Part shown: positions 37,997 to 47,799 of the stretch, piece after piece
Numbering within the stretch: position 1 is the stretch's first letter
Layout: every line of letters begins with the position of its first letter
NCBI RefSeq assembly: GCF_013694105.1
Contig: NZ_JACEFG010000001.1
Coordinates: 682,001 to 746,000 of the forward strand
Origin: Halobacillus locisalis
Lineage (GTDB): Bacteria > Bacillota > Bacilli > Bacillales > Halobacillaceae
DNA length: 64,000 bases
Reading direction: 5' to 3'
Program-made: the position numbers and the translations under genes
Notes under the pieces: generated by a model
What the model was told of the DNA's origin: nothing
Seen by the model: the letters and a program-made list of their open reading frames with translations, nothing else
The model's database searches: none

Positions 37997-39232
37997 TTAT
38001 AAAATCTGATGTTTCATTGGATGTTCAGGATGGATATACCCATGCAAGGCGTAGCCTTCTTTCTCTTCGAAAAAGGTCATAGATGTAACCATTGTGTACT
38101 GTTTGAATTGTTGGATCCTCTTACCTTCTGATGCCGCCAGGAAGATGTCGTACTCATCCCATTCGTCTTGCAACACCGCTTCAATTTTGTGCATAATCCT
38201 CGTCCTGTCAATTGGATCGTGTACACTTACAGTAAGCGACGGATGTGCACTTGGAATGAAATCATTCTCCAAGAGGTCTTTCTTGTTATACACCGTGACA
38301 ATCGGTAAGTGCGTTGCGTTTAAATCATCAAGCAATTTCAATACCGTTTTTTCTTGTTGCAGATGATCCGGGTGTGAGGCATCCACCATGTGAACAATAA
38401 AATCTGCTTCAGTCACTTCTTCTAACGTCGAACGGAAAGCAGCAATGAGTGTCGTCGGTAGATCTTGAATGAAACCGACCGTATCCGAAAGAAGCGCCTG
38501 AAAGCCTGAAGGAAGACTTACTTGACGTGTTAGCGGATCCAATGTAGCAAATAATAAATTCTCTTCGAACGAATCACTTTCTGTGACACGGTTAAAGAAA
38601 GTCGACTTCCCTGCGTTTGTATAACCGACAATCGCTATTTGGAATGCTCGATTCTCTTTACGGCGTTTCCGGTATTGTTCACGCTGTTTAACAACCGTAT
38701 CCAACCGGTTCTTTATGTCGTCAATCCTCCTGCGAATGTGGCGACGGTCACTCTCGAGCTTTGTCTCACCAGGACCGCGGGTTCCGATCCCACCTCCCAA
38801 GCGGGAGAGCTCTGTTCCTTGGCCGGCCAAGCGAGGCAATAAATATTGCAGTTGAGCAAGTTCAACTTGGAGCTTCCCCTCTTTTGTACGGGCTCGACTG
38901 GCAAAAATATCAAGGATCAACTGACTACGATCAATGACGCGCCGTTCTATTTTATTAGAAATGTTGCGTAGTTGGCCGGGAGATAACTCGTCGTTAAAAA
39001 TCACGAGATCTGCTCCGGCCTCGTCTGCAGCTTCTTTAATTTCTGTGAGTTTCCCTTCTCCGACATATGTAGCCGGGTGGACCCGGTCTCGTTTTTGAGT
39101 AAGAATCGTACAAACGTCCCCATTGGCTGTTTCTGTTAACGATTGCAATTCCTCAAGCGACGACTGAAATCGTTCTTCATCTTCGTTCGGGTCTTTACGA
39201 GCAACTAATACGACTAATTCTTTTTCCGACAT
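37997..39232 (-). CDS. hflX: GTPase HflX
   Basis: A 411-aa ribosome-associated GTPase that splits stalled 70S ribosomes. The N-terminal HflX domain contains the Gly-rich GGGIGTRGPGETKLE; a coiled coil (RRHIRRRIDDIKNRLD) follows; the G domain has G1 GYTNAGKST, G3 DTVGFIQDLP, G4 NKKD. The short C-terminal domain is typical. RBS GAAGGTGTTAAC. Probably co-transcribed with ynbB, 19 bp downstream. Confidence 0.93.
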   Translation of the reverse strand: MSEKELVVLVARKDPNEDEERFQSSLEELQSLTETANGDVCTILTQKRDRVHPATYVGEGKLTEIKEAADEAGADLVIFNDELSPGQLRNISNKIERRVIDRSQLILDIFASRARTKEGKLQVELAQLQYLLPRLAGQGTELSRLGGGIGTRGPGETKLESDRRHIRRRIDDIKNRLDTVVKQREQYRKRRKENRAFQIAIVGYTNAGKSTFFNRVTESDSFEENLLFATLDPLTRQVSLPSGFQALLSDTVGFIQDLPTTLIAAFRSTLEEVTEADFIVHMVDASHPDHLQQEKTVLKLLDDLNATHLPIVTVYNKKDLLENDFIPSAHPSLTVSVHDPIDRTRIMHKIEAVLQDEWDEYDIFLAASEGKRIQQFKQYTMVTSMTFFEEKEGYALHGYIHPEHPMKHQIL

Positions 39233-39307
39233 GTTAACACCTTCTCTTCTATACCTTCATCCACATCTATCATATCAAAAAGACCGGCGCAATACATCTT
39301 TCTACCA

Positions 39308-40240
39308 TTATAGATAAGGACCTGAGTGATTCATTTCTTCAAAATCGTCCGCTTGCAACGTCATCAGTGTCGATTTTTTAGGGTTCGGACTAATCACAAC
39401 GCGCCACGCATGCTTCCGTATTGCTTCTTCGATGACATTCCTAACATATCTCGCATTTGAGAAATTATGATAAGAACACGATTTTTTATCAACAAGATGA
39501 TGATACAATTTCGTTTCAGCATCTCGTGTCATATAATAATCGCGCTCCCGAAGCATACCAGCAGCAATCTGAAGCAGTTCTTTAGCCGTGTAGTCTGAAA
39601 ACGGAAGCTGGATAGGAAACCTTGACGCTAACCCAGGATTCATAGACATGAATTCATCCATCTCATTTGGATAGCCAGCCAAAATGATGATGAACTGGTC
39701 GTGATGATCTTCCATGCATTTCACAATGGTGTCGATTGCTTCTTTTCCGAAATCCTTCTCACCCCCGCGCGCAAGCGAGTAGGCTTCATCAATGAAAAGA
39801 ACGCCTCCTAGCGCCTTGTGTATGAGGTCTTTGGTTTTCTTTGCCGTATGGCCAATATACTCCCCCACTAAGTCACTTCGGTCTGCTTCTATAAAGTGAC
39901 CCTTTTCCAGCACTTCGATTTCTCGGAACAATTCGGCAATCATCCGTGCAACCGTCGTTTTACCAGTACCAGGATTACCCTTAAAGATCATGTGCAGCAC
40001 TTGTGCATTCGATTTCAAACCAACTGCTTTGCGTTTGTTCGAAATGAGCACCTGTGCATATATTTCTTTAACTCTTGCCTTCAAGTCTTCCATCCCGGTA
40101 ACACTCGAAAAAAATTCATCAATTCGTCTGAATGGAGCTTGCGAATATTCTGCTTCACGTTTAGGAGCTATGGGAATGGACTTCTCCTTCGTTTCGTTCA
40201 AAACAATATTAATGGTCGCCGCTTTAGCCTGCGGGTGCAT
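39308..40240 (-). CDS. spoVK: Stage V sporulation protein K
   Basis: A 310-aa single-domain AAA+ ATPase of the CbxX/CfqX family needed for spore maturation in B. subtilis. Walker A is GNPGTGKTT (about residue 99), Walker B is GVLFIDEAYSL and the Arg finger is NPGLASRFP. The short, family-typical N-terminal tail is present. Start chosen at the ATG behind GAGGAGGGGATCGGT; 90 bp of upstream in-frame sequence has no ribosome site. A mother-cell sigma factor promoter is expected but was not identified. Paralogous to the tandem AAA+ protein at 19958. Confidence 0.9.
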   Translation of the reverse strand: MHPQAKAATINIVLNETKEKSIPIAPKREAEYSQAPFRRIDEFFSSVTGMEDLKARVKEIYAQVLISNKRKAVGLKSNAQVLHMIFKGNPGTGKTTVARMIAELFREIEVLEKGHFIEADRSDLVGEYIGHTAKKTKDLIHKALGGVLFIDEAYSLARGGEKDFGKEAIDTIVKCMEDHHDQFIIILAGYPNEMDEFMSMNPGLASRFPIQLPFSDYTAKELLQIAAGMLRERDYYMTRDAETKLYHHLVDKKSCSYHNFSNARYVRNVIEEAIRKHAWRVVISPNPKKSTLMTLQADDFEEMNHSGPYL

Positions 40241-40314
40241 ACCGATCCCCTCCTCGTTTCCCTTCATCATACGCAACAAGGAATGCACCTGTGACAAATG
40301 CCCAAAAAGTTGAA

Positions 40315-40346
40315 AACGAGCGCTGAACATCAGCGCCCGTTGTTTT
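40315..40346 (-). terminator. Terminator of miaA-hfq
   Basis: Stem AACG-A-GCGCTG / CAGCGC-C-CGTT with a 5-nt loop and T-rich flanks on both strands. Confidence 0.7.
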
Positions 40347-40369
40347 TGTATGCACTTATATCAAAGACT

Positions 40370-40594
40370 TTATTCTTTATCCAGTGATACATTTTTCACT
40401 GGAGCGAACGTCGAAATGGCATGCTTGAAAATCAATTGTTGCTTCCCTTCCGTTTCTAGTAAAACGGTGAAGTTGTCGAAAGCTTTAACTATCCCCCGCA
40501 ATTGAAAGCCATTGAGCAGAAAGACGGTTACTTGCATACGTTCTTTGCGTAGTTGGTTTAAATAATTATCTTGAATATTTACGGATTGAGCCAT
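40370..40594 (-). CDS. hfq: RNA chaperone Hfq
   Basis: A 74-aa Sm-like protein. Sm1 has [20 protein letters not shown] (QDxYLN) and Sm2 the KHAIST motif typical of Hfq. It forms hexamers that bind U- and A-rich RNA. Start chosen at the ATG behind GAGGAGGAAGATCC. It follows miaA by 28 bp, in the conserved miaA-hfq order. Confidence 0.95.
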   Translation of the reverse strand: MAQSVNIQDNYLNQLRKERMQVTVFLLNGFQLRGIVKAFDNFTVLLETEGKQQLIFKHAISTFAPVKNVSLDKE

Positions 40595-40622
40595 GGATCT
40601 TCCTCCTCTATTTCTATCTGTA

Positions 40623-41570
40623 TTAGTATCTTTCGATGTCATCTTCCAGCATTCCTGCTAAATCTGCCAAAATTGTTTCAAATTTATCTCGATAATTTGT
40701 TTCGGTCACCTCATACCAGTCGACATTCATTTTGTTTCTGAAGTACGTGTATTGTCTTTTCGCATATCTTCGTGAGTTACGCTTAAGCAATTCTACAGCA
40801 CGGTCCAGAGAATACTCTCCTTTAAAGTACGGGATGAATTCTTTATACCCGATGGCCTTCATTGATTGCCTGTCCTCTAGTCCCTGGTCGTAAAGAGACT
40901 TCACTTCCTCAAGCAACCCCTCATCCATCATCTGATCAACTCGCCGATTGATGCGGTTATATAGCAAATCCCTATCCATTTCTAACCCGATCAGAACCGG
41001 ATGAAAAGGTGATTCATTCGGCTGCTCTTTTTGATGGTCACTCATCCCTTTTCCCGTCGTTTCAAACACTTCTAAAGCACGTAAAACCCTGCGATGGTTA
41101 TTCGGGTGGATTCTTTCTGCTTGCATTGGATCTTGTGATTTCAAACGCTCATACATAGCATCCATGCCATAGGTTGCCGCTTCAGATTCCAAACGTTCAA
41201 TCACCTGTTCATCCTTTTTCTCCTCCGAGAATTGAAAATCATAAAGCGTCGCTTGTATGTATAGGCCTGTGCCACCAACGAGGACAGGAAGTTTACCTCG
41301 AGCGTGCACTTCCCGAATCAACTGTTGTACAGTCGATTGAAATTCCGCAACGGAGAAATCTTCATCGGGATCTTTCACATCAATCATATGATGCGTAACC
41401 CCTTCCATTTCTTCTTCCGTCGCTTTGGCCGTTCCGATATCCATGGAACGATAGATTTGCATGGAATCGCCACTGATGACCTCACCATTATATTTCTTGG
41501 CAATTTCCACACCCAACTTCGTCTTTCCTACTGCTGTTGGCCCTACAACAGAAATAACCGTATGCTTCAT
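40623..41570 (-). CDS. miaA: tRNA dimethylallyltransferase
   Basis: A 315-aa enzyme transferring dimethylallyl to A37 of tRNAs reading UNN codons, the substrate for MiaB encoded further on. The P-loop is [13 protein letters not shown]; then [16 protein letters not shown], the [14 protein letters not shown] segment and [27 protein letters not shown]. The 22-bp repeat array begins about 70 bp upstream of its start, so miaA could share that control. Confidence 0.95.
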   Translation of the reverse strand: MKHTVISVVGPTAVGKTKLGVEIAKKYNGEVISGDSMQIYRSMDIGTAKATEEEMEGVTHHMIDVKDPDEDFSVAEFQSTVQQLIREVHARGKLPVLVGGTGLYIQATLYDFQFSEEKKDEQVIERLESEAATYGMDAMYERLKSQDPMQAERIHPNNHRRVLRALEVFETTGKGMSDHQKEQPNESPFHPVLIGLEMDRDLLYNRINRRVDQMMDEGLLEEVKSLYDQGLEDRQSMKAIGYKEFIPYFKGEYSLDRAVELLKRNSRRYAKRQYTYFRNKMNVDWYEVTETNYRDKFETILADLAGMLEDDIERY

Positions 41571-41640
41571 AAATTCCCCCTCCTTTCATCCTCCATCTAT
41601 TATACATGAATCCCTCAACCATCATACATCAAGAGCTGAA

Positions 41641-41728
41641 CTAACGTAATCCGTTACTCATACTAACGTAATCCGTTAGTTAAATTCAAAGAATCCGTTA
41701 GTTAGACTATCGCATTTCGTTAGTTTGT
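41641..41728. repeat. Four tandem 22-bp repeats, operator or iteron type
   Basis: Four units start at 41641, 41663, 41685 and 41707, exactly 22 bp apart. Units 1-3 share AATCCGTTA; unit 2 contains the inverted repeat CTAACGTAATCCGTTAG; units 3 and 4 keep the right half CGTTAG. Two helical turns per unit would place bound dimers on one face. The rest of the 311-bp miaA–XRE gap holds a poorly defined promoter and no gene. Confidence 0.8.
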
Positions 41729-41881
41729 GATATAGTGATAAAAAGCGCAAAAAGTCTGAATGTTCATGGTAGCCAATGGCCGTAATTTTCCTGGGAAACT
41801 TATATGATGGTGACCGAAAGTGAAGCAATCATTCAAGCCGTCGATCGTTTCCTAGAGTTGATAACAAGGAGGCACCTAACA

Positions 41882-42241
41882 GTGATTCATGAAAGAATTC
41901 GCTCGTTACGTAAAGAAAGGCATCTAACTCAAACGATGTTGGCTGAAAAAGTAGGTGTGTCGGCTCAAGTTGTATCAAACTGGGAACGAAATTATACGTC
42001 ACCAGATTTAGAGGATTTTTCGAAAATCGCTCACGCTCTCCACACAACAGCGGACTATTTGCTCGGTTTGAGTGATCAGAAAGAAGATGAAATGCGCGAA
42101 ATCAAACAGTTGCTTGAAACAAAAGGATATGACAAACCGGTCTTTTTCGATAAAAAAGCTTGGTTCGGTATTCAGCCTGATGAGATCAAACAAATTGATA
42201 ATTACTTTAAATTTTTACTTCAACAAAAGCATATTTCTTAG
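41882..42241 (+). CDS. XRE family transcriptional regulator
   Basis: A 119-aa protein. Residues 3-60 are a Cro/C1-type helix-turn-helix (LTQTMLAEKVGVSAQVVSNW) ending with the LGLSD motif common in small XRE regulators. The C-terminal 50 residues are charged and end in FKFLLQQKHIS. Start: GTG 9 bp after GGAGG is preferred; an ATG 78 bp upstream (41804) is in frame but lacks a ribosome site. The 22-bp repeat array 150 bp upstream is a likely binding target. No phage genes are nearby. Confidence 0.8.
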   Translation: MIHERIRSLRKERHLTQTMLAEKVGVSAQVVSNWERNYTSPDLEDFSKIAHALHTTADYLLGLSDQKEDEMREIKQLLETKGYDKPVFFDKKAWFGIQPDEIKQIDNYFKFLLQQKHIS

Positions 42242-42255
42242 CTACTTCACATAAG

Positions 42256-42298
42256 AAATCTCCCGTTAACCATTGATTTGGTTAACGGGAGATTTTTC
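42256..42298 (+). terminator. Terminator of the XRE gene
   Basis: A 17-bp perfect stem (AAATCTCCCGTTAACCA and complement), loop TTGATT, then TTTTT. Confidence 0.9.
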
Positions 42299-42387
42299 AT
42301 ACCACGACCTTGTTCATAAATCAAAAGTTAATCACTCACAGCTCCTCCTACACCGAACTCCCCTCCCCTATCCACATATAAGTACAA

Positions 42388-42432
42388 AAGAAGATGGAAA
42401 TTCCTGTTTATTAAAGGAAATTCCATCTTCTT
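42388..42432. repeat. Long hairpin in the leader of the zinc-ribbon gene
   Basis: A 17-bp stem (AAGAAGATGGAA-A-TTCC with its complement, one A-A mismatch) and an 11-nt loop, ending 35 bp before the zinc-ribbon start. It is not followed by a T-run on the plus strand. A T-rich tail on the minus strand would allow a terminator only in that direction. Confidence 0.55.
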
Positions 42433-42466
42433 GTCGAAATTGTACAAAAAGGGAGGTCAAATTGAA

Positions 42467-42634
42467 ATGGTGAAAAAAACTTCATTTCCTTGCCCCAATT
42501 GCGGGAAGCCTATTGAAATTGTAGCTGCCGATCTTCGTCGGATGAATCAACCCGTCTCCTGTCCGTTTTGCCACTATGAAATATACCTCCAAGAGTCGAA
42601 AGCCCTTGACAAAATGAAAGAAAAACTGGAATAA
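42467..42634 (+). CDS. Small zinc-ribbon protein (55 aa)
   Basis: A 55-aa protein with two CxxC knuckles: CPNCGKP (residues 9-15) and CPFCHYE (about 32-38), which together would hold one zinc. The tail is charged (ALDKMKEKLE). No known family was recognised; it could be a nucleic-acid- or protein-binding adaptor. Start chosen at the ATG behind AAAGGGAGG with 11-bp spacing; the 12 upstream in-frame codons cover that site. Flanked by a long leader hairpin and a terminator, so it is probably a single-gene unit. Confidence 0.65.
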   Translation: MVKKTSFPCPNCGKPIEIVAADLRRMNQPVSCPFCHYEIYLQESKALDKMKEKLE

Positions 42635-42669
42635 AAAAGCTGAACACGACAACCGTGTCCAGCTTTTTT
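42633..42669. terminator. Shared terminator of the zinc-ribbon gene and mutL
   Basis: AAAAAAGCTG-A-ACACG / CGTGT-C-CAGCTTTTTT with a 5-nt loop. T-runs on both strands fit convergent genes. Confidence 0.87.
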
Positions 42670-42691
42670 ATGACTTCATGAATTTCAAGAG

Positions 42692-44530
42692 CTACATAAC
42701 CCGCTTGAACATTTTCTCCATTTCATACTCGGAAAAGAATACGATAATCGGTCTACCATGAGGACATGTGAACGGATCCGTCGATTGCCGTAAATCCTCA
42801 AGCAACCGGAACATATCTGTTTGATTCAAGTAATGGTTGGCTTTGATCGATCGTTTACAGGACATGAGAATGGCTGCTTCTTCCCTGATTTTCAAAATAT
42901 CGATGCTGTCTTCATTCATCAGTTGCTGAACCATTTCCTGTATGACTTCCTCTTCAAAACCTTTCGGGAACCATTGAGGATGACTACGTATAATAAAACT
43001 GTTTTCTCCAAACGGTTCAAAGAATAGGCCGACCTTTTCAAGCGAACTCTGATATTCTTCAATTCGCAGAGCTTCTTGTCTCGAGAAATCGAACGTCATG
43101 GGTACTAGAAGTTCTTGAACTTCGTGATCAACTTCAGCTAATTGATTTCGGAAAAATTCATACTTGATCCTTTCCTGGGCGGCATGTTGATCGACAATGT
43201 ACATACCTTCTTCATTTTGTGCAAGAATATAAGTCCCGTGCAATTGACCAATTGGGTACATGGTCGGGACACGGTTGTGATCTTCCTTTTGGTCAATCGA
43301 TTTTTCTATGGGTTCTTGGACATCAAAATTCGTCGTCATCTCGTGTAATACATCGTCTTGGTGCTCAGAAAAGTCCGCTTTTGTTTCTTGATTTTCCGGC
43401 GGCATCTGCCCGATTAAATCATTGATTGATTGTTCTCTATTTTGGTGAGCTTCTTCCCTATGCACTTCATTGAATGTGAAGCTGTGTTGTGTCGATTCTA
43501 TTTTTTTAGGCTTCTCTTTTTCTGATTCATAAGTCGGGATAAGCGTTTCCTTTCGAAAAACACTACGAATAGCTCCTGCTACAGCATCGAACAATTCCTT
43601 CTCTTTACTAAAACGAACCTCGAGTTTAGATGGGTGGACGTTAACATCAACCAAAATCGGATCCATTTCTATATTTAAAGCAACAATCGGACTTTTTCCA
43701 ATCGGGAGCAACGTATGATACCCTTCGAGAATAGCCTTATTGAGCGGAATACTACGAATGTAGCGTCCATTAATAATAGTTGACATATACTGCTTAGAAG
43801 CTCGATACACTTCCGGCTTCGTCACATATCCTGTCACTTTAAAATCGAGTGTTTCAGCTTCGACAGGTACTAGTTTTCTGGCAACATTCATGCCGTAAAT
43901 TTTTGCTACCACTTGACGAAGGTCGCCGCGTCCATTCGTTTGGAAAATTTGCTTTTCATTATGAAGGAGTGTGAACTTTACTTCTGGATGGGCCATCGCC
44001 ATTCTATTCATCACATCCGTAATATGCCCAAGCTCTGTATGAATCGTCTTCATATACTTTAAGCGAGCAGGTGTATTGAAGAACAGTTCATCAACGATAA
44101 TATCCGTACCTTTCCTGGCATCGCTCTTACTTTTATTGATTAACTTTCCACCTTCAATTTCAAGCTTGGTTCCGGCAGCATCACCCGTTGATGTCTGCAT
44201 GCTCATCCGACTGACAGCCGCAATACTCGCCAAGGCCTCTCCACGGAACCCTAGAGTCCTTACATGAAACAGATCATTTTCATCATGGATTTTACTCGTA
44301 GCATGTCGGTAAAAAGCACGTTCACAATCTTCTTCTTCCATCCCTGAACCGTTGTCCGTTATACGCACACGCTGTAAACCTGCTTCTGTAAGATCGACTG
44401 TTATCCATGTAGAACCGGCGTCAATACTGTTTTCGACTAATTCTTTCACAACAGAGGCTGGACGCTCAACCACTTCGCCTGCAGCTATTTTGTTAGATAG
44501 ATGATCGGGCATCAGTTGAATCCGCGCCAT
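42692..44530 (-). CDS. mutL: DNA mismatch repair protein MutL
   Basis: A 612-aa protein. The GHKL ATPase domain has the [18 protein letters not shown] and [14 protein letters not shown] motifs. The linker (about 340-420) is acidic. The C-terminal domain has [12 protein letters not shown], the endonuclease metal motif DQHA-x2-E, the CxxxxSIKA element and the C-terminal CPHGRP, so it should be a nicking MutL as in other species without MutH. It follows mutS by 15 bp. Confidence 0.95.
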   Translation of the reverse strand: MARIQLMPDHLSNKIAAGEVVERPASVVKELVENSIDAGSTWITVDLTEAGLQRVRITDNGSGMEEEDCERAFYRHATSKIHDENDLFHVRTLGFRGEALASIAAVSRMSMQTSTGDAAGTKLEIEGGKLINKSKSDARKGTDIIVDELFFNTPARLKYMKTIHTELGHITDVMNRMAMAHPEVKFTLLHNEKQIFQTNGRGDLRQVVAKIYGMNVARKLVPVEAETLDFKVTGYVTKPEVYRASKQYMSTIINGRYIRSIPLNKAILEGYHTLLPIGKSPIVALNIEMDPILVDVNVHPSKLEVRFSKEKELFDAVAGAIRSVFRKETLIPTYESEKEKPKKIESTQHSFTFNEVHREEAHQNREQSINDLIGQMPPENQETKADFSEHQDDVLHEMTTNFDVQEPIEKSIDQKEDHNRVPTMYPIGQLHGTYILAQNEEGMYIVDQHAAQERIKYEFFRNQLAEVDHEVQELLVPMTFDFSRQEALRIEEYQSSLEKVGLFFEPFGENSFIIRSHPQWFPKGFEEEVIQEMVQQLMNEDSIDILKIREEAAILMSCKRSIKANHYLNQTDMFRLLEDLRQSTDPFTCPHGRPIIVFFSEYEMEKMFKRVM

Positions 44531-44545
44531 CTGTATAGTCCCCCT

Positions 44546-47122
44546 TTACGATTTGATGCGCTTTTGTAATTGGTACAATTCATTCATCGCATCCATCGGT
44601 GTCATTTCTAGCAAGTTTAAATTCTCGACGTGCTTTTCGATGGTAGAAGCTTCACGTTTCTTTTCAACTTTCGGCTTAGATTCTTCCACAAATAAACTTA
44701 ATTGTTGATCATGATCATCTTCCACTTTCTCAGGATTTTCTTGAGTTGAATTCTCTAATTGTGCCAACAATTCCGTTGCTCGGTCAATCAGTTCGGTTGG
44801 CAAATCCGCAAGCTTGGCAACGTGGATCCCATAACTTTCGTCCGCTGGGCCTTCTTTAATTTGGTGAAGGAATACGACGTTCCCTTCATACTCTTCTGCA
44901 CGAACGTGTACATTTTGCAAACGCTCTAGCTGCTCTTCTAAAGCAGTGAGTTCATGATAATGTGTCGAGAACAATGTTTTGGCGCCAATCTGTTCATGGA
45001 TATGCTCCACAATTGCCTGGGCCAGGGCCATTCCATCATACGTGCTCGTCCCACGACCAATTTCATCAAGCAGAATCATACTGTTTTCTGTCGCATGACT
45101 AAGAGCATGATTGGCTTCTAGCATTTCTACCATAAAAGTACTCTGACCGGACACTAGATCATCCGCTGCCCCAATCCGTGTGAAAATTTGATCGAAAACT
45201 GGCATGGATGCTGATGTCGCAGGTACAAACGATCCCATCTGTCCTAGAATAGCTGTCAAGGCGAGCTGCCTCATATACGTACTTTTACCAGACATGTTCG
45301 GTCCTGTAATCAATAATACATCCGTTTTATCATCCATAAAAATGTCATTCGGTACAAACGTATCCTGTGTTAAAACTTTTTCAACGACGGGGTGACGTCC
45401 TTCTTTTATGTCGACCGTTCGTCCTTCGATATATGTCGGTCTAGCATAATCGTTCGTTTCTGCCACTTGGGCGAACCCTTGCAACACGTCGATACGACTT
45501 ATTTCTTCAGCCAGCTGCTGAAGTTGGTTCACATAAGCTTTGACTTGTTCTCTCACCTGAAGGAACAAATCGTATTCGAGCTCCACGCTTTTCTCTTGAG
45601 CTTCGAGAATCAACGTTTCTTTTTCTTTCAATTCCGGTGTAATGAACCGCTCCGCATTCGTCAGTGTCTGCTTCCGTTCATACATGCCCTCAGGAAGATG
45701 ACGCAAATTCGCTTTTGTCACTTCGATATAATATCCGAACACACGGTTATATCCAATTTTCAGCGTTTTTATGCCCGTATTCTCGCGTTCCTTCTTCTCT
45801 AATTCAGCAATCCATTGCTTTCCATTCTTAGAGGCAAATCGATACTCATCCAACTGTTCGTTAAAACCATCACAAATCAGTCCACCATCCTTAATGGTGC
45901 TCGGTGGATCTTCCGCAATGCTTTCTTCCAGTAATTCTTTTAATGACTCCAATGGATTAATGCTCCGGTATAACTCTTTGATAGAAGGGTGATTGAATTG
46001 TTCCAGCGTTTCTAAGATTTCAGGAATTTTCCTAAGAGAGTTTCGGAGTTGAATCAAGTCTCTACCGTTTACGTTTCCATAAGCCACACGTCCAGCTAGT
46101 CGCTCCAGATCGTAGACAGAAGTCAATTGTTCTCGGAGTGATTCGCGTTCGAAAAATTGTTCTAGAAATCCTTCCACTTGATTGTGACGGGTTTCAATCG
46201 CAGATGGCATCAACAACGGACGTTCCATCCACTGTTTTAACAACCTAGCCCCCATAGCTGTAATCGTGGCATCCACAATTGACAAGAGGCTTCCAGATTT
46301 CCCTTTCTTACGTAACGTTTCTACAAGCTCAAGATTTCGCTTTGAATACATATCCAGCGTCATGTACTCCTTCAATTCGACAACTTTGACAGGTTGTAAA
46401 TGGTCAAGGGAACGCTTCTGAGTATGCTGAATGTATTGCAACAAGCGACCAAATCCGTGGATGAGTTTATCTTGGTTCATGTCTTTAATCAATGGCTGAA
46501 AAGACTCCTGGATAGTCACATCATCCTGATGGGAAACGGTATAACCTAACCGGTCCTTTAACATTGATTGATAATGCTCTGGAAAATCACTAGCGACTAC
46601 GACTTCTTTGACAGGTCGGCTGTACAATTCACTCATTGCTGCATCAAAACCACCGGTGATTAACGCCACACTCGTTTCACCTGTTGTAAGATCGTTGTAG
46701 CTGACGGAAAATGTACCATCAGAAAATTCACTCAATGAAGCAAGGAAGTTGTTCTCTTTCTCATCCAACATACTTCCTTCCATTACCGTTCCCGGGGTAA
46801 TCAATTGAACGACTTCACGCTTCACGACGCCTTTTGTCGCTTTTGGATCTTCCACTTGCTCGCAAATTGCGACCTTGTACCCTTTTTCAACCAGTTGCTT
46901 TATGTAGTTTTCAGCCGAGTGGTAAGGTACTCCGCACATTGGAATACGATCCTCGCCTCCGCCGTCCCGACTTGTTAAAGTAATCTCTAATTCTTTCGAT
47001 GCGGCCAGTGCATCTTCGAAGAACATTTCGTAAAAGTCGCCGAGTCTGAAAAATAGAAACGCATCTTTGTGATCGGCTTTAATCTTCAAGTATTGCTGCA
47101 TCATAGGTGTATAGTGTGCCAT
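44546..47122 (-). CDS. mutS: DNA mismatch repair protein MutS
   Basis: An 858-aa mismatch sensor. The mismatch-binding wedge is DFYEMF near residue 37 (Phe and Glu read the mispair). The ABC-type ATPase has Walker [10 protein letters not shown] and Walker [11 protein letters not shown], with STHYHEL after it. The C-terminal linker is acidic and ends with a region that contacts the beta clamp. Start chosen at the ATG behind TGGAGGAAAATCG. It heads the mutS-mutL operon. Confidence 0.95.
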   Translation of the reverse strand: MAHYTPMMQQYLKIKADHKDAFLFFRLGDFYEMFFEDALAASKELEITLTSRDGGGEDRIPMCGVPYHSAENYIKQLVEKGYKVAICEQVEDPKATKGVVKREVVQLITPGTVMEGSMLDEKENNFLASLSEFSDGTFSVSYNDLTTGETSVALITGGFDAAMSELYSRPVKEVVVASDFPEHYQSMLKDRLGYTVSHQDDVTIQESFQPLIKDMNQDKLIHGFGRLLQYIQHTQKRSLDHLQPVKVVELKEYMTLDMYSKRNLELVETLRKKGKSGSLLSIVDATITAMGARLLKQWMERPLLMPSAIETRHNQVEGFLEQFFERESLREQLTSVYDLERLAGRVAYGNVNGRDLIQLRNSLRKIPEILETLEQFNHPSIKELYRSINPLESLKELLEESIAEDPPSTIKDGGLICDGFNEQLDEYRFASKNGKQWIAELEKKERENTGIKTLKIGYNRVFGYYIEVTKANLRHLPEGMYERKQTLTNAERFITPELKEKETLILEAQEKSVELEYDLFLQVREQVKAYVNQLQQLAEEISRIDVLQGFAQVAETNDYARPTYIEGRTVDIKEGRHPVVEKVLTQDTFVPNDIFMDDKTDVLLITGPNMSGKSTYMRQLALTAILGQMGSFVPATSASMPVFDQIFTRIGAADDLVSGQSTFMVEMLEANHALSHATENSMILLDEIGRGTSTYDGMALAQAIVEHIHEQIGAKTLFSTHYHELTALEEQLERLQNVHVRAEEYEGNVVFLHQIKEGPADESYGIHVAKLADLPTELIDRATELLAQLENSTQENPEKVEDDHDQQLSLFVEESKPKVEKKREASTIEKHVENLNLLEMTPMDAMNELYQLQKRIKS

Positions 47123-47309
47123 CGATTTTCCTCCAAAACGTACAAAATTCAAGTACCTCAATTATAGCATAGACGGTTGTTGTCGAACCAAGGAAAAAAC
47201 TGACGCCCGTCATTACCTCTTCTTATCTATTTCAATATTTCAAGATAATCCCCCATACCTTAAAGTCTCGAATTTGAGGATTCTTGGTCCTCTACGAAAG
47301 TAAGTCTAG

Positions 47310-47432
47310 GGTGTGGTGGGAAATAACTCGCTTTCCTTTGGGGAGCCGCCGAGCCTCCTCGGTCGTTGCACTCCCTGTGGGTTCTCGCCTGAGCCCTTAT
47401 CCCACGGGAGTCTCCTTATTTCCCACCACACC
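47310..47432. repeat. Palindromic short interspersed repeat, copy 1
   Basis: A 123-bp element with perfect 17-bp terminal inverted repeats (GGTGTGGTGGGAAATAA and complement). The core (CGCTTTCC, CTCCTCGG, GGGAGTCT blocks) is shared in order with copy 2 at 47562. No coding potential. It looks like the non-coding repeats with the same core that I recall from many halophilic Bacillaceae intergenic regions; no database check was possible. Confidence 0.75.
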
Positions 47433-47561
47433 TATCCATATTAATATTGTCGGACCACCCTATTGTCTGAATAGGCTGAGGAAATGTCCGATAAAGCGAA
47501 TCATGTATCCGAATTAGGGAGAAATGTCCGAATTGAGATCCGGTCCTCCTATATATCGAAT

Positions 47562-47682
47562 GGAGGGAAGGGAAAACAGGCAGACTCCTGCGGGAAAATG
47601 GAACAGGCTGAGCCCCCGCAGAGCTTTAGCTCGAGGAGTCTCAGCGTTCCCCGCGGAAAGCGGACTGTTTTCCCTCCCCTCC
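47562..47682. repeat. Palindromic short interspersed repeat, copy 2 (opposite orientation)
   Basis: A 121-bp element with 18-bp terminal inverted repeats matching at 17 positions (CTGTTTTCCCTCCCCTCC at the right end). Its core is homologous to copy 1 when reverse-complemented (CGCTTTCC, CTCCTCG, CAGGAGTCT), while the stem ends are different. A further imperfect inverted repeat (47530-47549 with 47703-47723) surrounds it. The rest of the 677-bp mutS–cotE gap shows no gene. Confidence 0.75.
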
Positions 47683-47778
47683 AGACTCTTTCATGAATGG
47701 ACGGACCAGGACATCTCAAATTCAAGTATTCCAAATAACTGCCCTATTCTGAAATAGAGATGTATGTAAAAAAAGAAA

Positions 47779-47797
47779 CCTCGCCGGAGGGGCGAGG
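47779..47797 (-). terminator. Terminator of cotE
   Basis: A 7-bp GC-rich stem CCTCGCC/GGCGAGG with loop GGAGG, followed on the minus strand by TTTCTTTTTTT. Confidence 0.85.
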
Positions 47798-47799
47798 CA

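Noticed and set aside
39896-40294. 132-codon plus-strand frame opposite spoVK
   Set aside because: Antisense shadow of the AAA+ domain and its leader; Cys/Phe-rich composition typical of reversed coding DNA.
41641-41728. CRISPR array
   Set aside because: The four 22-bp units are contiguous with no unique spacers, and no cas genes are near; an operator or iteron array fits better.
45392-45802. 136-codon plus-strand frame opposite mutS
   Set aside because: Antisense to a fully conserved mutS; no start signal and no recognisable domain.
47123-47799. Insertion sequence
   Set aside because: The elements have inverted ends but no transposase frame and are only about 120 bp; the open frames across them are chance frames in GC-rich repeats.
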